Shown one piece after another: positions 25,288 through 32,901 of a DNA stretch of 52,514 nt. The notes beneath the pieces were generated by a model. That model did not search any database, had not been told where the DNA came from, and worked only from the letters and a program-made list of their open reading frames with translations. Every line of letters starts with the position of its first letter. Position 1 is the stretch's first letter. The translations under genes and the position numbers were made by a program. The DNA comes from Acetobacteraceae bacterium (GTDB lineage Bacteria > Pseudomonadota > Alphaproteobacteria > Acetobacterales > Acetobacteraceae), in the NCBI GenBank assembly GCA_030041375.1, contig JASHOA010000048.1, forward strand, positions 1-52,514, given 5' to 3'.

Positions 25288-26537
25288 ACGTGATGCGCCT
25301 TCCAAAGGAATCGGTGGCCAAAACCCTCGCCGATGCACGGGCGGATTTTCCGATCCTCGGCGAGAAGGTGCACGGCGTGCCCCTCATCTATCTCGACAGC
25401 GCCGCCTCCGCGCAGAAGCCGCGCGCGGTGATCGCGGCGATGCTCGGGACGATGGAGAGGCAATATGCCAACGTGCACCGCGGCCTGCACTGGATGAGCG
25501 AGCGCACGACCGACGCCTACGAGTCCGCCCGGATGGCAGTGGCACGGCTCCTCAACGCGCGCGAGCCGGAAGAGATCGTCTTCGTGCGCAACAGCACCGA
25601 AGCCATCAACCTCGTCGCCCATTCTTATGGGCGCGGTGTGCTCGAGCCGGGCCGGGCGGTGCTGATCTCCGAAATGGAGCACCACTCGAATATCGTGCCC
25701 TGGCAGCTTCTGCGCGATGAGCGCGGCACCGGACTTCGCGTCGTGCCCGTCACCGATGCCGGCGAACTCGATCTCGCCGCTTATGAGCGGCTGCTGGCCG
25801 CGGGCCCGGTCGGGCTCGTTTCAATCACCCACATGTCGAACGTGCTCGGCACCGTGACCCCCGCCGAACGCATCATCCGCCTGGCACACGAGGCCGGAGC
25901 CAAAGTTCTGCTGGACGGCTCGCAGGCCATCGTGCATCGCCCGGTCGACGTGCAGGCTCTGGACGTGGATTTCTACGTCTTCACCGGCCACAAGCTCTAT
26001 GGCCCGACGGGGATCGGCGTGCTCTGGGCACGCCGCGAGCTCCTGGAGCGGATGCCTCCCTTCCTCGGCGGCGGCGAAATGATTTCCGAGGTCACGTTCG
26101 AGCGTTCGCGCTGGGCTCACGTGCCGCACAAGTTCGAGGCCGGCACCCCGGCGATCGTCGAGGCGATCGGGCTTGGCGCGGCCATCCGCTACGTAGAGGA
26201 GATCGGCTATCCGGCGATCACCGCGCACGAGGCCGCACTGACCGAACATGCGCTGGCACGCCTTGCCTCGGTGGAGGGCCTCCGCGTTCTCGGCCAGGCG
26301 CAGGACCGCGGCGGCGTCGTCTCCTTCGCCTTCGAGCGCATCCACGCCCACGATGTCGCAACCCTGCTCGACCGCTCGGGGATCGCGGTCCGCGCCGGGC
26401 ATCATTGTGCCGAGCCGCTGATGCGCCGCTTCGGTCTCGACAGTACGGCGCGCGCCAGCTTCGCGCTCTACACCACTTCCGGGGAGATCGACGCCCTCGC
26501 CGATGCCCTCGCCAAGGTGCGGGAGTTCTTTCACTGA
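25284..26537 (+). CDS. sufS: Cysteine desulfurase SufS
   Basis: A 417-residue class II cysteine desulfurase that takes sulfur from cysteine using PLP. The PLP lysine is Lys237 (FTGHKLYGPTGIG). The catalytic persulfide cysteine is Cys375 (RAGHHCAEPLMRRFG). NVHRGLHWMSERTTDAYE and EMEHHSNIVPWQ are family hallmarks. It is coupled to sufD by an ATGA overlap and to sufU by a TGATG overlap, suggesting that SufS hands sulfur to the adjacent SufU. Confidence 0.97.
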   Translation: MNVMRLPKESVAKTLADARADFPILGEKVHGVPLIYLDSAASAQKPRAVIAAMLGTMERQYANVHRGLHWMSERTTDAYESARMAVARLLNAREPEEIVFVRNSTEAINLVAHSYGRGVLEPGRAVLISEMEHHSNIVPWQLLRDERGTGLRVVPVTDAGELDLAAYERLLAAGPVGLVSITHMSNVLGTVTPAERIIRLAHEAGAKVLLDGSQAIVHRPVDVQALDVDFYVFTGHKLYGPTGIGVLWARRELLERMPPFLGGGEMISEVTFERSRWAHVPHKFEAGTPAIVEAIGLGAAIRYVEEIGYPAITAHEAALTEHALARLASVEGLRVLGQAQDRGGVVSFAFERIHAHDVATLLDRSGIAVRAGHHCAEPLMRRFGLDSTARASFALYTTSGEIDALADALAKVREFFH

Positions 26538-26992
26538 TGTTCGGCGATCTCGCAGACCTTTATCAGGAAGTCATTCTCGAGCACAGCCAGCGGCCGCGCC
26601 ACGGCAAGCGGCTTGCCTGCTTCGACGCCTCCGCCAAGGGCGACAACCCGATGTGCGGCGACCGGGTGCAGGTGTTCGTGAAACATGCGCCGGACGGAGC
26701 AATCGCCGATGTCGGGTTCGAAGCCCGTGGCTGCGCGATCAGCGTCGCCTCGGCCGACCTGATGGCCGAGGTCGTGCGCGGCCGGAGCGCGGCGGAGGTG
26801 AAAGAGATCGCCGGGAAATTCCGCGCCCTCGCCCGCACCGGCCACTCCGAGAACCCGGACGACGAGGCGCTGGAGGCATTGCAGCCGCTCGCCGGCGTGC
26901 ATAGCTATCCTTCGCGCGTGAAGTGCGCCACGCTCGCCTGGCACGCGCTGCTCGCGGCGTTGCAGGGCCGGAAGGAGGCCAGCAGTGAGTGA
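26537..26992 (+). CDS. sufU: SufU-type Fe-S assembly / sulfur transfer protein
   Basis: A 151-residue IscU-like fold. Cys40-Gly-Asp42 (NPMCGD), Cys66 (ARGCAIS) and Cys130 (VKCATLAW) are the zinc ligands of SufU, which accepts persulfide from SufS by ligand swapping. The start ATG overlaps the sufS stop by one base. SufU in place of SufE is common in SUF operons of Gram-positives and some alphaproteobacteria. The last bases overlap the next gene. Confidence 0.93.
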   Translation: MFGDLADLYQEVILEHSQRPRHGKRLACFDASAKGDNPMCGDRVQVFVKHAPDGAIADVGFEARGCAISVASADLMAEVVRGRSAAEVKEIAGKFRALARTGHSENPDDEALEALQPLAGVHSYPSRVKCATLAWHALLAALQGRKEASSE

Positions 26993-27347
26993 AGACCAGA
27001 CCGCAGTGCACGGCTCCTGGACCCCGGAAGGCGAAACCCCGCCCAAGGTCTCGGAACTCGCCGTGATCGATGCGATTTCCGGCATCTACGACCCGGAGAT
27101 CCCGGTCAACATCTATGAACTCGGCCTGATCTACGCGATCGAGATCGACGACGAAGGCCTTGTCCGCGTCGAGATGACCCTGACCGCCCCCGGCTGTCCG
27201 AGCGCGCAGGAACTGCCCGACCAGGTGCACGATGCGGTCCTCGCCGTGGACGGGGTGAAGGACGTCATCGTCGATACGGTCTGGGATCCGCCCTGGGATC
27301 CGAGCCGGATGAGTGAAGACGCGCGGCTGCAGTTGAACATGTATTGA
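26985..27347 (+). CDS. sufT: SufT-like MIP18/DUF59 protein
   Basis: A 120-residue MIP18 (DUF59) domain protein: AISGIYDPEIPVNIYELGLIY, then MTLTAPGCPSAQELPDQV with the family's conserved Cys. SufT proteins help deliver or mature clusters on target enzymes. The start is GTG 26985, 8 bases inside the end of sufU, and the ribosome binding site GGAGG lies in sufU. It is followed by sufA after 10 bases. Confidence 0.92.
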   Translation: MSEDQTAVHGSWTPEGETPPKVSELAVIDAISGIYDPEIPVNIYELGLIYAIEIDDEGLVRVEMTLTAPGCPSAQELPDQVHDAVLAVDGVKDVIVDTVWDPPWDPSRMSEDARLQLNMY

Positions 27348-27357
27348 TGGATCGCCG

Positions 27358-27732
27358 ATGAGCACGACCAATCAAATTCCGGCCCGGAAACCCAAACGCG
27401 TCCTGCCGCCCCTGATGGCGCTGACCGATGCCGCGGCCGAGCGCCTGCGCGCCCTCTACGCCAAGGGCCGCGAAGGGATGACGCTCCGCATCGGCGTCAG
27501 CACCAAGGGTTGCTCCGGTCTCTCCTACGAGATGACCTGGGTGGATGCGCCCGGCCCCGGCGACGAGGTCGTCACCGACAAGGGCCTCACCCTCCTCATC
27601 GACCGCAAGGCCTCCCTTTTCCTGATCGGCACGGTGATGGATTACGAGGTGAAAAGCCTTTCCTCCGGCTTCACCTTCAGCAATCCGAACGAGAAGGGCC
27701 GCTGCGGCTGCGGCGAAAGCTTCCACGTGTGA
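27358..27732 (+). CDS. sufA: A-type Fe-S carrier SufA
   Basis: A 124-residue A-type carrier with the three ligand cysteines Cys52 (KGCSGLSY), Cys116 and Cys118 (GRCGCGESF). It receives clusters from SufBCD and passes them to apo-enzymes. It ends the SUF operon. Its last 70 bases, including the stop, are repeated exactly at 30414-30483, so the gene's 3' end coincides with the left border of an accessory islet. A hairpin lies 9 bases past the stop. Confidence 0.95.
   Translation: MSTTNQIPARKPKRVLPPLMALTDAAAERLRALYAKGREGMTLRIGVSTKGCSGLSYEMTWVDAPGPGDEVVTDKGLTLLIDRKASLFLIGTVMDYEVKSLSSGFTFSNPNEKGRCGCGESFHV
27663..27732 (+). repeat. 70-bp direct repeat, left copy (3' end of sufA)
   Basis: These 70 bases, from CTCCGGCTTCACC to the TGA stop of sufA, are identical base for base to 30414-30483, 2751 bp away. 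The repeat ends exactly at the sufA stop. This is the pattern left when an element integrates in a gene's 3' end and rebuilds it, or by a recent local duplication. Confidence 0.9.
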
Positions 27733-27740
27733 GGGACTTG

Positions 27741-27767
27741 CCGGCCCGCTCTGTCGCCGCGGGCCGG
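27741..27767 (+). terminator. Hairpin after sufA
   Basis: CCGGCCCGC (27741-27749) pairs perfectly with GCGGGCCGG (27759-27767) around a 9-base loop, starting 9 bases after the sufA stop. There is no T-run, so termination would be weak or factor-assisted. Confidence 0.5.
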
Positions 27768-27827
27768 GGATTACCGGCCGGGGCGCCCAAGGGCGGAAGG
27801 CGACCCCGCTCACGCTTTTAATAGATT

Positions 27828-27980
27828 GTGGCCCACTCGGTGATCCCGGCGTTGTGGCGGCGAATGGACCCGGAAGTGATCGACGGCATTTATCTTACGG
27901 ACCACCACCCTGATCACGTTCTCGGCCTGGCGCCACTCTTGGATCGCTTCGGGTACGCGGGCCGACGCCGAGGCGTGCCG
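27828..27980 (+). pseudogene. Metallo-beta-lactamase-fold remnant
   Basis: About 50 codons read MDPEVIDGIYLTDHHPDHVLGLAPLLDRFG-like sequence, which matches the metal-binding core of metallo-beta-lactamase-fold hydrolases, where THxHxDH is expected. Here the first His is Asp (TDHHPDH), and both the N-terminal strands and the C-terminal half are missing. Sequence after about 27980 is unrelated. It is a decayed fragment at the left end of the islet. Confidence 0.5.
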
Positions 27981-28099
27981 ATGCGTGGCGGAGGATCCGG
28001 CGTCCTCGACATCCGCCGGGGCTTGCACCCAATGGAACACCGGGGTCCGGCGCTACCCGCTGGATCGTCTCGCCCGTCTGCGCGCGCGTGGCCCTGGCA

Positions 28100-28684
28100 A
28101 TGACCGCTCGAGAAAAGCGATTGATCGTCGTGCATCGCTTCATTTGCGCCCTGCTCGACATACAACGTGAACGCGGTTTTTGGGCGACGGGGTCGAAGAC
28201 CCGGGATTCGATCAAGTGGTTCTATGGTGATGTCATGATTTCGGAGCGCGCCCTCCGAGAATGGTTCAAAAGACCTGAAATCATCCGCTACCAGCACCCC
28301 GCGTCATCCATGGGCGGTAGGAAGGGGAGCCGCGCCTTCGTCGCGGATCATCCGTTTCCCACGAAAGAGCTGCAAAACCTCGTATTAAGCCGGTACCGAC
28401 GCACGAACCCGACGCTAAAGCAGATTGAAGAACTTCTTCGGACGCACAATCGGATCTGCTATGTGTGGTTCGAAGAAGATGAACGGCTGCGGGCCGCTGG
28501 TTATAATTCACGAAATCCCGACAGTGCTGATCCAGACGATGTGTTCGCGCGGTACAAGGAAGTCGAAATCCATGCGCTTGGTACAAGGTTTCCGGATGGG
28601 AAATATCTATTCAAATGCTTGTCTGAGTTGAGACACGACCACGTGAGCGTCGCTCGAGCTAAGGAGAAGCTGAATGCCTCATAA
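28100..28684 (+). CDS. Uncharacterised protein, first gene of low-GC cassette
   Basis: A 194-residue product, read from ATG 28100 (GTG 28088 is an alternative; neither has a strong ribosome binding site). The N-terminus is basic and helical (REKRLIVVHRFICALLDIQRERGFW). KWFYGDVMISERALREWFKRPEI and TLKQIEELLRTHNRICYVWFEEDERL follow, and the C-terminus is charged. I do not recognise a family and see no membrane segment or metal motif. Base composition falls to roughly 50% GC against about 65% in the flanking SUF genes, a sign of transfer. It overlaps the next gene by 11 bases, and the pair should act together. Confidence 0.6.
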   Translation: MTAREKRLIVVHRFICALLDIQRERGFWATGSKTRDSIKWFYGDVMISERALREWFKRPEIIRYQHPASSMGGRKGSRAFVADHPFPTKELQNLVLSRYRRTNPTLKQIEELLRTHNRICYVWFEEDERLRAAGYNSRNPDSADPDDVFARYKEVEIHALGTRFPDGKYLFKCLSELRHDHVSVARAKEKLNAS

Positions 28685-29666
28685 GGCGATCGCTCTCATT
28701 CACCCGGGTACTGAATTCAATGTGGACCCACCGCCGCCCTGTGCGGAGCAATGGGTTTGGGAAGAGCCTGGTCACATCGGTATACGTCAGTGGAACAATG
28801 AGCTCAGTCACAGGCGCAAGTTCCTGATTGCAAAAGGAAAATATCGGGAGCTGCCCAATTCGCCTGACAAGTGTGGGGCAATAACCTTCTGGGGGGAATG
28901 GGAACCGCGGTCGCGGGCGACCAGATTGGTTGCTCGGAACAATAGAAAATGCCTGCAACCCGAATTTGTTCACCGACCGATACCGGTCTTAGCCGGAGAG
29001 CCACGCGGTTGCCAGAATACCGACCCATTCGTATTTGGAGACAGGTTCTATTATACAAACTGTAGCCAGACAGGAATAATGCGATTGCTCGACAATGGAT
29101 CTGTAATTCTTTTTGGAACGCCGTATCCACATAGCGATGAATTTCATGTCGATACGGTATTCGTTGTAAGAGATTACGTTTCTCCTTGTGCATATCTTGC
29201 GGCGCCGGATCATTTACCGCAACAACTTCGTCTTGCCACGCTTGACCTCGGCGGTTTGGCCGCCAACAATCTTGGGCTCAGATTTTACAAAGGGGCCACG
29301 CCAGCCGATGGATGTCCGTTTTCATTTGTGCCGTGCCGTCCCGCGCCTGGCGATCAGCCTCTGGGCCATGCCCGGCTAAGACTTTGCCGCCGGGCGTTTG
29401 GGATAAGAAGGACGTTTCAAGGACATCCATTTATTGAGTGTGTAGAAACCCAGGACCAATGCTCCGAATTCTGGTGGAGAGTCGTGAAGGAATGCAAAAA
29501 GCAGGGGCTGTTTCTCGGTCACTCGATCATTCTGCCGCCCTTCCCCGATGTCGAACGCGGAGCCGATGCTCTTCATAAGAGGGCTGTCAGTGGGTGTTCC
29601 GCGCCGGACCCGCCAGTAGCCGCCTCTCCAGTACGATCATCGCCCAGGTGTCGCGGTCGCAGTTAA
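28674..29666 (+). CDS. Uncharacterised protein, second gene of low-GC cassette
   Basis: A 330-residue product starting at ATG 28674 with AAGGAG upstream, inside the preceding gene. Conserved-looking blocks are ALIHPGTEFNVDPP, then KCGAITFWGEWEPRSRA, CQNTDPFVFGDRFYYTNC, LDNGSVILFGTP and EFHVDTVFVVRDYV, later LGLRFYKGATPADGCPFSFVPC and SEFWWRVV. I recall similar Asn-Thr-Asp-Pro-Phe and Trp-Gly-Glu-Trp-Glu motifs in unnamed proteins of other bacteria but cannot name the family. No membrane segment was seen. GC is low up to about 29230 and rises after. The last 25 residues (SGCSAPDPPVAASPVRSS) look like run-on into unrelated DNA. Confidence 0.6.
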   Translation: MPHKAIALIHPGTEFNVDPPPPCAEQWVWEEPGHIGIRQWNNELSHRRKFLIAKGKYRELPNSPDKCGAITFWGEWEPRSRATRLVARNNRKCLQPEFVHRPIPVLAGEPRGCQNTDPFVFGDRFYYTNCSQTGIMRLLDNGSVILFGTPYPHSDEFHVDTVFVVRDYVSPCAYLAAPDHLPQQLRLATLDLGGLAANNLGLRFYKGATPADGCPFSFVPCRPAPGDQPLGHARLRLCRRAFGIRRTFQGHPFIECVETQDQCSEFWWRVVKECKKQGLFLGHSIILPPFPDVERGADALHKRAVSGCSAPDPPVAASPVRSSPRCRGRS

Positions 29667-29824
29667 GTCCTGAGCCCGTGGCCAGTAACTCGCGCCGGTT
29701 CGCGCTCGCCTCGGGTGAGCTTGCGTCGAGGAGACCTCTTGAGCCTAGCCCTGCACCCCTCGGCCAGTTCCGGCAAATGGATCGAGTCCCGGATGACGGC
29801 GTGATGTGTGACCGAACTTGAGCC

Positions 29825-30085
29825 ATGCCGACGCTCAGCGCGTTCTACGGCATCTTGATTCAAATGTTCTGGCAGGATCACCCGCCGCCCCATTTCCATG
29901 CCCTCTATGCAGAATACGAAGCCCTCATTGACATTCGAACCCTGGAAGTGATCGAGGGAGACGTGCCGCGACGCGCACTTGCCCTTGTGCTGGAATGGGC
30001 GCAGGAACATCGCAGTGAACTGATGGAGGATTGGGAACTATGCAAGCGCAGGCAAGCGCCGAAGAAGATCGAGCCGCTTCCGTAA
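29825..30085 (+). CDS. DUF4160-domain protein
   Basis: An 86-residue protein with the DUF4160 pattern: a short strand, IQMFWQDHPPPHFHALYAEYEALIDI, then RRALALVLEWAQEHRSELMEDWELCKRR. DUF4160 genes typically sit next to DUF2442 genes, as here, and the pair has been listed as a putative toxin-antitoxin module; biochemical proof is scarce to my knowledge. The ribosome binding site is weak (TTGAG). It overlaps the DUF2442 gene by 46 bases. Confidence 0.8.
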   Translation: MPTLSAFYGILIQMFWQDHPPPHFHALYAEYEALIDIRTLEVIEGDVPRRALALVLEWAQEHRSELMEDWELCKRRQAPKKIEPLP

Positions 30086-30369
30086 CGCCGCCCGTGCGAC
30101 CATCCATGCCGTGGCGCGTGCGTGAAGTCACCGCTCTGCCGGACTATCGTCTGTCGGTCCGGTTTGTTGACGGCCTTAGCGGAATCGTCGACATGTCCGC
30201 CCTGGTATCCTCGCCGGGTGCGGGTGTTTTCTCGTGCCTGCGGGATCGGGAACGCTTCGAGCAGGTCTATCTCGACCACGGAGCTGTCGTATGGCCAGGG
30301 GAGTTGGACCTTGCTCCGGACGCCATGCACTCGGCGATCAAACAAAATGGCGAATGGAGGCTTGTCTGA
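30040..30369 (+). CDS. DUF2442-domain protein
   Basis: A 109-residue protein. The DUF2442 core is WRVREVTALPDYRLSVRFVDGLSGIVDM, then FEQVYLDHGAVVWPGELDLAPDAMH. ATG 30040 is chosen because GGAGGA lies about 10 bases upstream; TTG 30031 is possible. It is co-transcribed with the overlapping DUF4160 gene. Family members occur as putative antitoxin-like partners or fused to DUF4160. It ends 44 bases before the right-hand copy of the 70-bp repeat, so it marks the right end of the islet. Confidence 0.8.
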   Translation: MQAQASAEEDRAASVTPPVRPSMPWRVREVTALPDYRLSVRFVDGLSGIVDMSALVSSPGAGVFSCLRDRERFEQVYLDHGAVVWPGELDLAPDAMHSAIKQNGEWRLV

Positions 30370-30413
30370 GAGAATTCCGCTAACCGCGGCAGTCCGCCGC
30401 AAACCTCCGACCA

Positions 30414-30483
30414 CTCCGGCTTCACCTTCAGCAATCCGAACGAGAAGGGCCGCTGCGGCTGCGGCGAAAGCTTCCACGTGTGA
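30414..30483 (+). repeat. 70-bp direct repeat, right copy (orphan sufA 3' end)
   Basis: Identical to 27663-27732 over all 70 bases, but here there is no sufA upstream. The preceding sequence (AAACCTCCGACCA) is unrelated beyond the border. Together the two copies bracket about 2.7 kb of atypical DNA. No integrase gene is inside the bracket. Confidence 0.9.
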
Positions 30484-30487
30484 TCTG

Positions 30488-30504
30488 CGAGAACAAGCTT
30501 CTCG
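30488..30504 (+). terminator. Short hairpin after the orphan sufA end
   Basis: CGAGAA-CAAGC-TTCTCG starts 5 bases after the right-hand repeat. With a 6-bp stem and only TT following, it is weak. It may be part of the ancestral downstream region of sufA. Confidence 0.3.
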
Positions 30505-30537
30505 TTGGGACGCTATCTGATCGGGGCCGGAACGGAA

Positions 30538-31053
30538 TCAGGGAAGAGCCGTGCGGCCCTCCTTCCGCATCTGGGATTCCGGATTGTAGGCCATGAAACG
30601 GACGATCTTCCAGGAGCCGTCCGGCTGGCGGCGGAAGATGTCCATGCCGGCCTCGTGGGAGGTCTCCGGGGGACCTTGTGCAGGCGTTGCTGTGAGCGTC
30701 CAGTCCAGGCGAACGACGGTAAGGTTGCCGGCGGTGATGATGTCATTGATGCGATCGAGCGCGTAACGGAACGTCGGCTCCGGATTAGAGATCAAGTGTC
30801 GCAGGCGGTCGCAGAGCCCGGAATAGGTGCCGTTCCGGATCGGGCCGGCATCGTATCGGAGATCCGGTGCAAAGACATCGCAGACGTGGGCGGTGTCGCG
30901 GGCGTTGAAGGCGGACGTCCAGGAAGCGAGCGCGCTCCGGATCGCGGTGGCAGTCGGCGATGGCGAGGCCGGCGGTTGAGCGCCGGCAGTGCCGAGGCTG
31001 GCGGCAAGGCCCAGCAGGATCGGCGGAAGGACCGCAAGATGCCGGAAATGCAT
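30538..31053 (-). CDS. Secreted SnoaL/NTF2-like (DUF4440-type) protein
   Basis: A 171-residue product read from ATG 31051-31053, which gives a signal peptide (FRHLAVLPPILLGLAASL, cleavage near AGA-QP) and has GGGGGG just upstream; the frame is open to 31089. The mature domain ATAIRSALASWTSAFNARDT, then VCDVFAPDLRYDAG, NGTYSGLCDRLRHLI and SHEAGMDIFRRQPDGSWKIVRFM is a typical NTF2-like cone fold. Such proteins bind small molecules or act as isomerases; no function can be assigned. It is convergent with the islet border, and repeat copy F lies 42 bases upstream of its start. Confidence 0.75.
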   Translation of the reverse strand: MHFRHLAVLPPILLGLAASLGTAGAQPPASPSPTATAIRSALASWTSAFNARDTAHVCDVFAPDLRYDAGPIRNGTYSGLCDRLRHLISNPEPTFRYALDRINDIITAGNLTVVRLDWTLTATPAQGPPETSHEAGMDIFRRQPDGSWKIVRFMAYNPESQMRKEGRTALP

Positions 31054-31095
31054 CGAACCCCCCGCACAGGAATCTCCGGTCTCAGTCAAGGAGCC

Positions 31096-31202
31096 TTAGC
31101 CCGCGATCGCCCGAGGCGGAATCGTCGGAGGGCGTGAATCGCGGGCTCGAATAAAGCGCGAGACCCGTGTCAGGCTGCACAGTCAGCCCGACACGGGTCT
31201 AG
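31096..31202 (+). repeat. 107-bp two-hairpin repeat, copy F
   Basis: Full length, TTAG left end, CTAG right end, subtype GAATCG. One stem base differs on the left arm only (GTGTCAGGCTG), leaving an A-C mismatch. It lies between two minus-strand genes, just upstream of the SnoaL-like gene, so here it cannot be a terminator for a convergent pair. Confidence 0.9.
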
Positions 31203-31296
31203 TCAAGCAGCGGAGGACTGGGTTCGTAAAGAACGGGCAAACGAGGAGCGATCAGCGCGCCAGGCGTCTCATCCGCCCACCCGCCGCGACCAGAGA

Positions 31297-31335
31297 CACC
31301 CGTTCCCCGCTCGCGCGGGAGAGAGGCGACGGGTG
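31297..31335 (-). terminator. Two-part hairpin downstream of secreted-protein gene
   Basis: CACCCGT (31297-31303) pairs with ACGGGTG (31329-31335), and inside it CCCGC pairs with GCGGG around TCGC. It lies 19-57 bases past the stop of the minus-strand gene at 31354, as expected for its terminator, but no U-run is evident. Confidence 0.4.
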
Positions 31336-31353
31336 CCCCCGACTTTCTTGGCG

Positions 31354-31776
31354 CTACTTGCCGGCTTCCTGGATCGCGAGGTCGGTGAAATGCCCGGCCT
31401 GGGCCAGATCGTTCCGGCCGAGCGCATCGCGCGCCTGGCTCAGGTTCCTGACCAGGTCCGAGCTGTCAGGCACATTGCTGGTTCCGAACGTGACGGAACG
31501 CGTGAGCGCCTGCGTCTCCGCATTCTCGAGCGCCTCCTGGGCGAGGCCCGTCTTGCCTTCCGTCAGGGCCGAACGCGCGACCGCGAGAATCTGCCCGATC
31601 GTCGCATCGGGACCGAGCCCCGTACTCGGAAGCTGCGGCGCAATCGGCGAGGTGATGGTACTCGACGGAAGGTTGCTCGCCTTGGTCGAAACGGGATTCG
31701 CGGCAAAGCCCGGCAGAGCGGCGAGCGCCAGCCCTGCAAACATCGACCAGCCCAGCAAAATCTCTCTCATCCTCAT
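31354..31776 (-). CDS. Small secreted protein of unknown function
   Basis: A 140-residue product with a signal peptide (MREILLGWSMFAGLALAALPGFA-AN). The mature part has a Ser/Thr/Pro-rich linker (NLPSSTITSPIAPQLPSTG) and then a helical region with repeated Ala and Gln: GQILAVARSALTEGKTGLAQEALENAETQAL and LVRNLSQARDALGRNDLAQAGHFTDLAI. This resembles TPR-like or heme-less helical hairpins seen in small periplasmic proteins. No known family was recognised. AAGGAG precedes two closely spaced ATGs (31776 and 31770); either may be used. Confidence 0.65.
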   Translation of the reverse strand: MRMREILLGWSMFAGLALAALPGFAANPVSTKASNLPSSTITSPIAPQLPSTGLGPDATIGQILAVARSALTEGKTGLAQEALENAETQALTRSVTFGTSNVPDSSDLVRNLSQARDALGRNDLAQAGHFTDLAIQEAGK

Positions 31777-31959
31777 GGCTCCTTCCCTTCAACGGACATT
31801 CCAGGGATGGGCGTTGGCTTGTTTCCTCACCCTGGGGAAAGATAGGTCCACTCCCGGCAATGGGCAACCGCGCGCCCGCCAGGTGCCGCTCCGGCTTGAC
31901 CAGGCCGCCTGAAATGGGCAGGGCAATCGGCCGGTAACAAAGCCAGGGAGCGTCCTGCA

Positions 31960-32892
31960 ATGAGCGAGAAAAAGCCCTCCACAGCCTATCGCGGCGTGTT
32001 CCCCGTCGTGCCGACGATCTTCGACGAAGAGGAAAATCTCGACCTTGCCGGCCAGCGCCGGGCCGTCGACTTCATGATCGAGGCCGGCTCCGAAGGCCTC
32101 TGCGTTCTTGCCAATTATTCCGAGCAATTCTCGCTGACGGATGCTGAGCGCGAGCAGGTGATGCGGGCGGTGCTCGAGCATGTCGCGGGCAGGGTGCCGG
32201 TGATCGTGACCACCAGCCACTTCAGCACCCGCATCTGCGTCGAGCGCAGCCGCCAGGCCCAGGCCGCCGGTGCGGCGATGGTGATGGCCATGCCACCCTA
32301 TCACGGCGCCACCTTCCGGGTGGCCGAAGCCGGAATTTTCGCTTTCTTCCGAGCCCTCTCCGAGGCGATCTCGATCCCGATCATGATCCAGGACGCACCG
32401 GTGGCCGGCACCCCGCTTTCCCCCGCCTTCCTCGCCCGCATCGCGCGCGACATCGAGCACGTGGCCTATTTCAAGCTCGAAGTGCCGGGCACCGCGGCCA
32501 AGATCAGGGAGTTGATCGCCCTCGGCGGGGCAGCAATCGTCGGTCCTTGGGACGGCGAGGAAGGAATCACGCTGCTCGCCGATTTCGAGGCCGGCGCCAC
32601 CGGCACGGTAACCGGCGGCGGCTATCCCGACGGCATCCGCCAGATCACCGATCCCTTCCTCGCGGGCCGCCGTGACGACGCTGCCGCCGCCTATGCACGA
32701 TGGCTGCCGCTGATCAATTACGAGAACCGCCAATGCGGGCTTGCCGCCTGCAAGGCGCTGATGAAGGAAGGCGGCGTCATCGCCTCCGATGCCGTGCGCG
32801 CCCCGCTCCAACCGCTGGCACCCGCCGTGCGTGCCGGCCTCATCGCGATCGCATGTCGCCTCGACCCGGTGGTGCTGCGCTGGGGCCGCTGA
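31960..32892 (+). CDS. Dihydrodipicolinate synthase / N-acetylneuraminate lyase family protein
   Basis: A 310-residue class I aldolase-fold lyase. FPVVPTIFDEEENLDL opens the barrel, EGLCVLANYSEQFSLTDAER replaces the usual GTTGE block, PPYHG holds the conserved Tyr, and VAYFKLE supplies the Schiff-base lysine. The C-terminal region has GPWDGEEGITLLADFEAGATGTVTGG. Departure from the GTTGE motif makes true DapA unlikely. Family members of this kind act on 2-keto-3-deoxy sugar acids as aldolase or dehydratase, which would suit the IlvD/Edd-type dehydratase at 2492. AGGGAG precedes the ATG. Repeat copy G starts 10 bases after the stop. Confidence 0.8.
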   Translation: MSEKKPSTAYRGVFPVVPTIFDEEENLDLAGQRRAVDFMIEAGSEGLCVLANYSEQFSLTDAEREQVMRAVLEHVAGRVPVIVTTSHFSTRICVERSRQAQAAGAAMVMAMPPYHGATFRVAEAGIFAFFRALSEAISIPIMIQDAPVAGTPLSPAFLARIARDIEHVAYFKLEVPGTAAKIRELIALGGAAIVGPWDGEEGITLLADFEAGATGTVTGGGYPDGIRQITDPFLAGRRDDAAAAYARWLPLINYENRQCGLAACKALMKEGGVIASDAVRAPLQPLAPAVRAGLIAIACRLDPVVLRWGR

Positions 32893-32901
32893 GCATCGGA
32901 C

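Noticed and set aside
29587-29826. Minus-strand 79-codon frame between the cassette and the DUF4160 gene
   Set aside because: A segment (LLATGSGLNCDRDTWAMIVLERRLL) looks protein-like, perhaps a remnant, but no family could be named and the rest of the frame is featureless.
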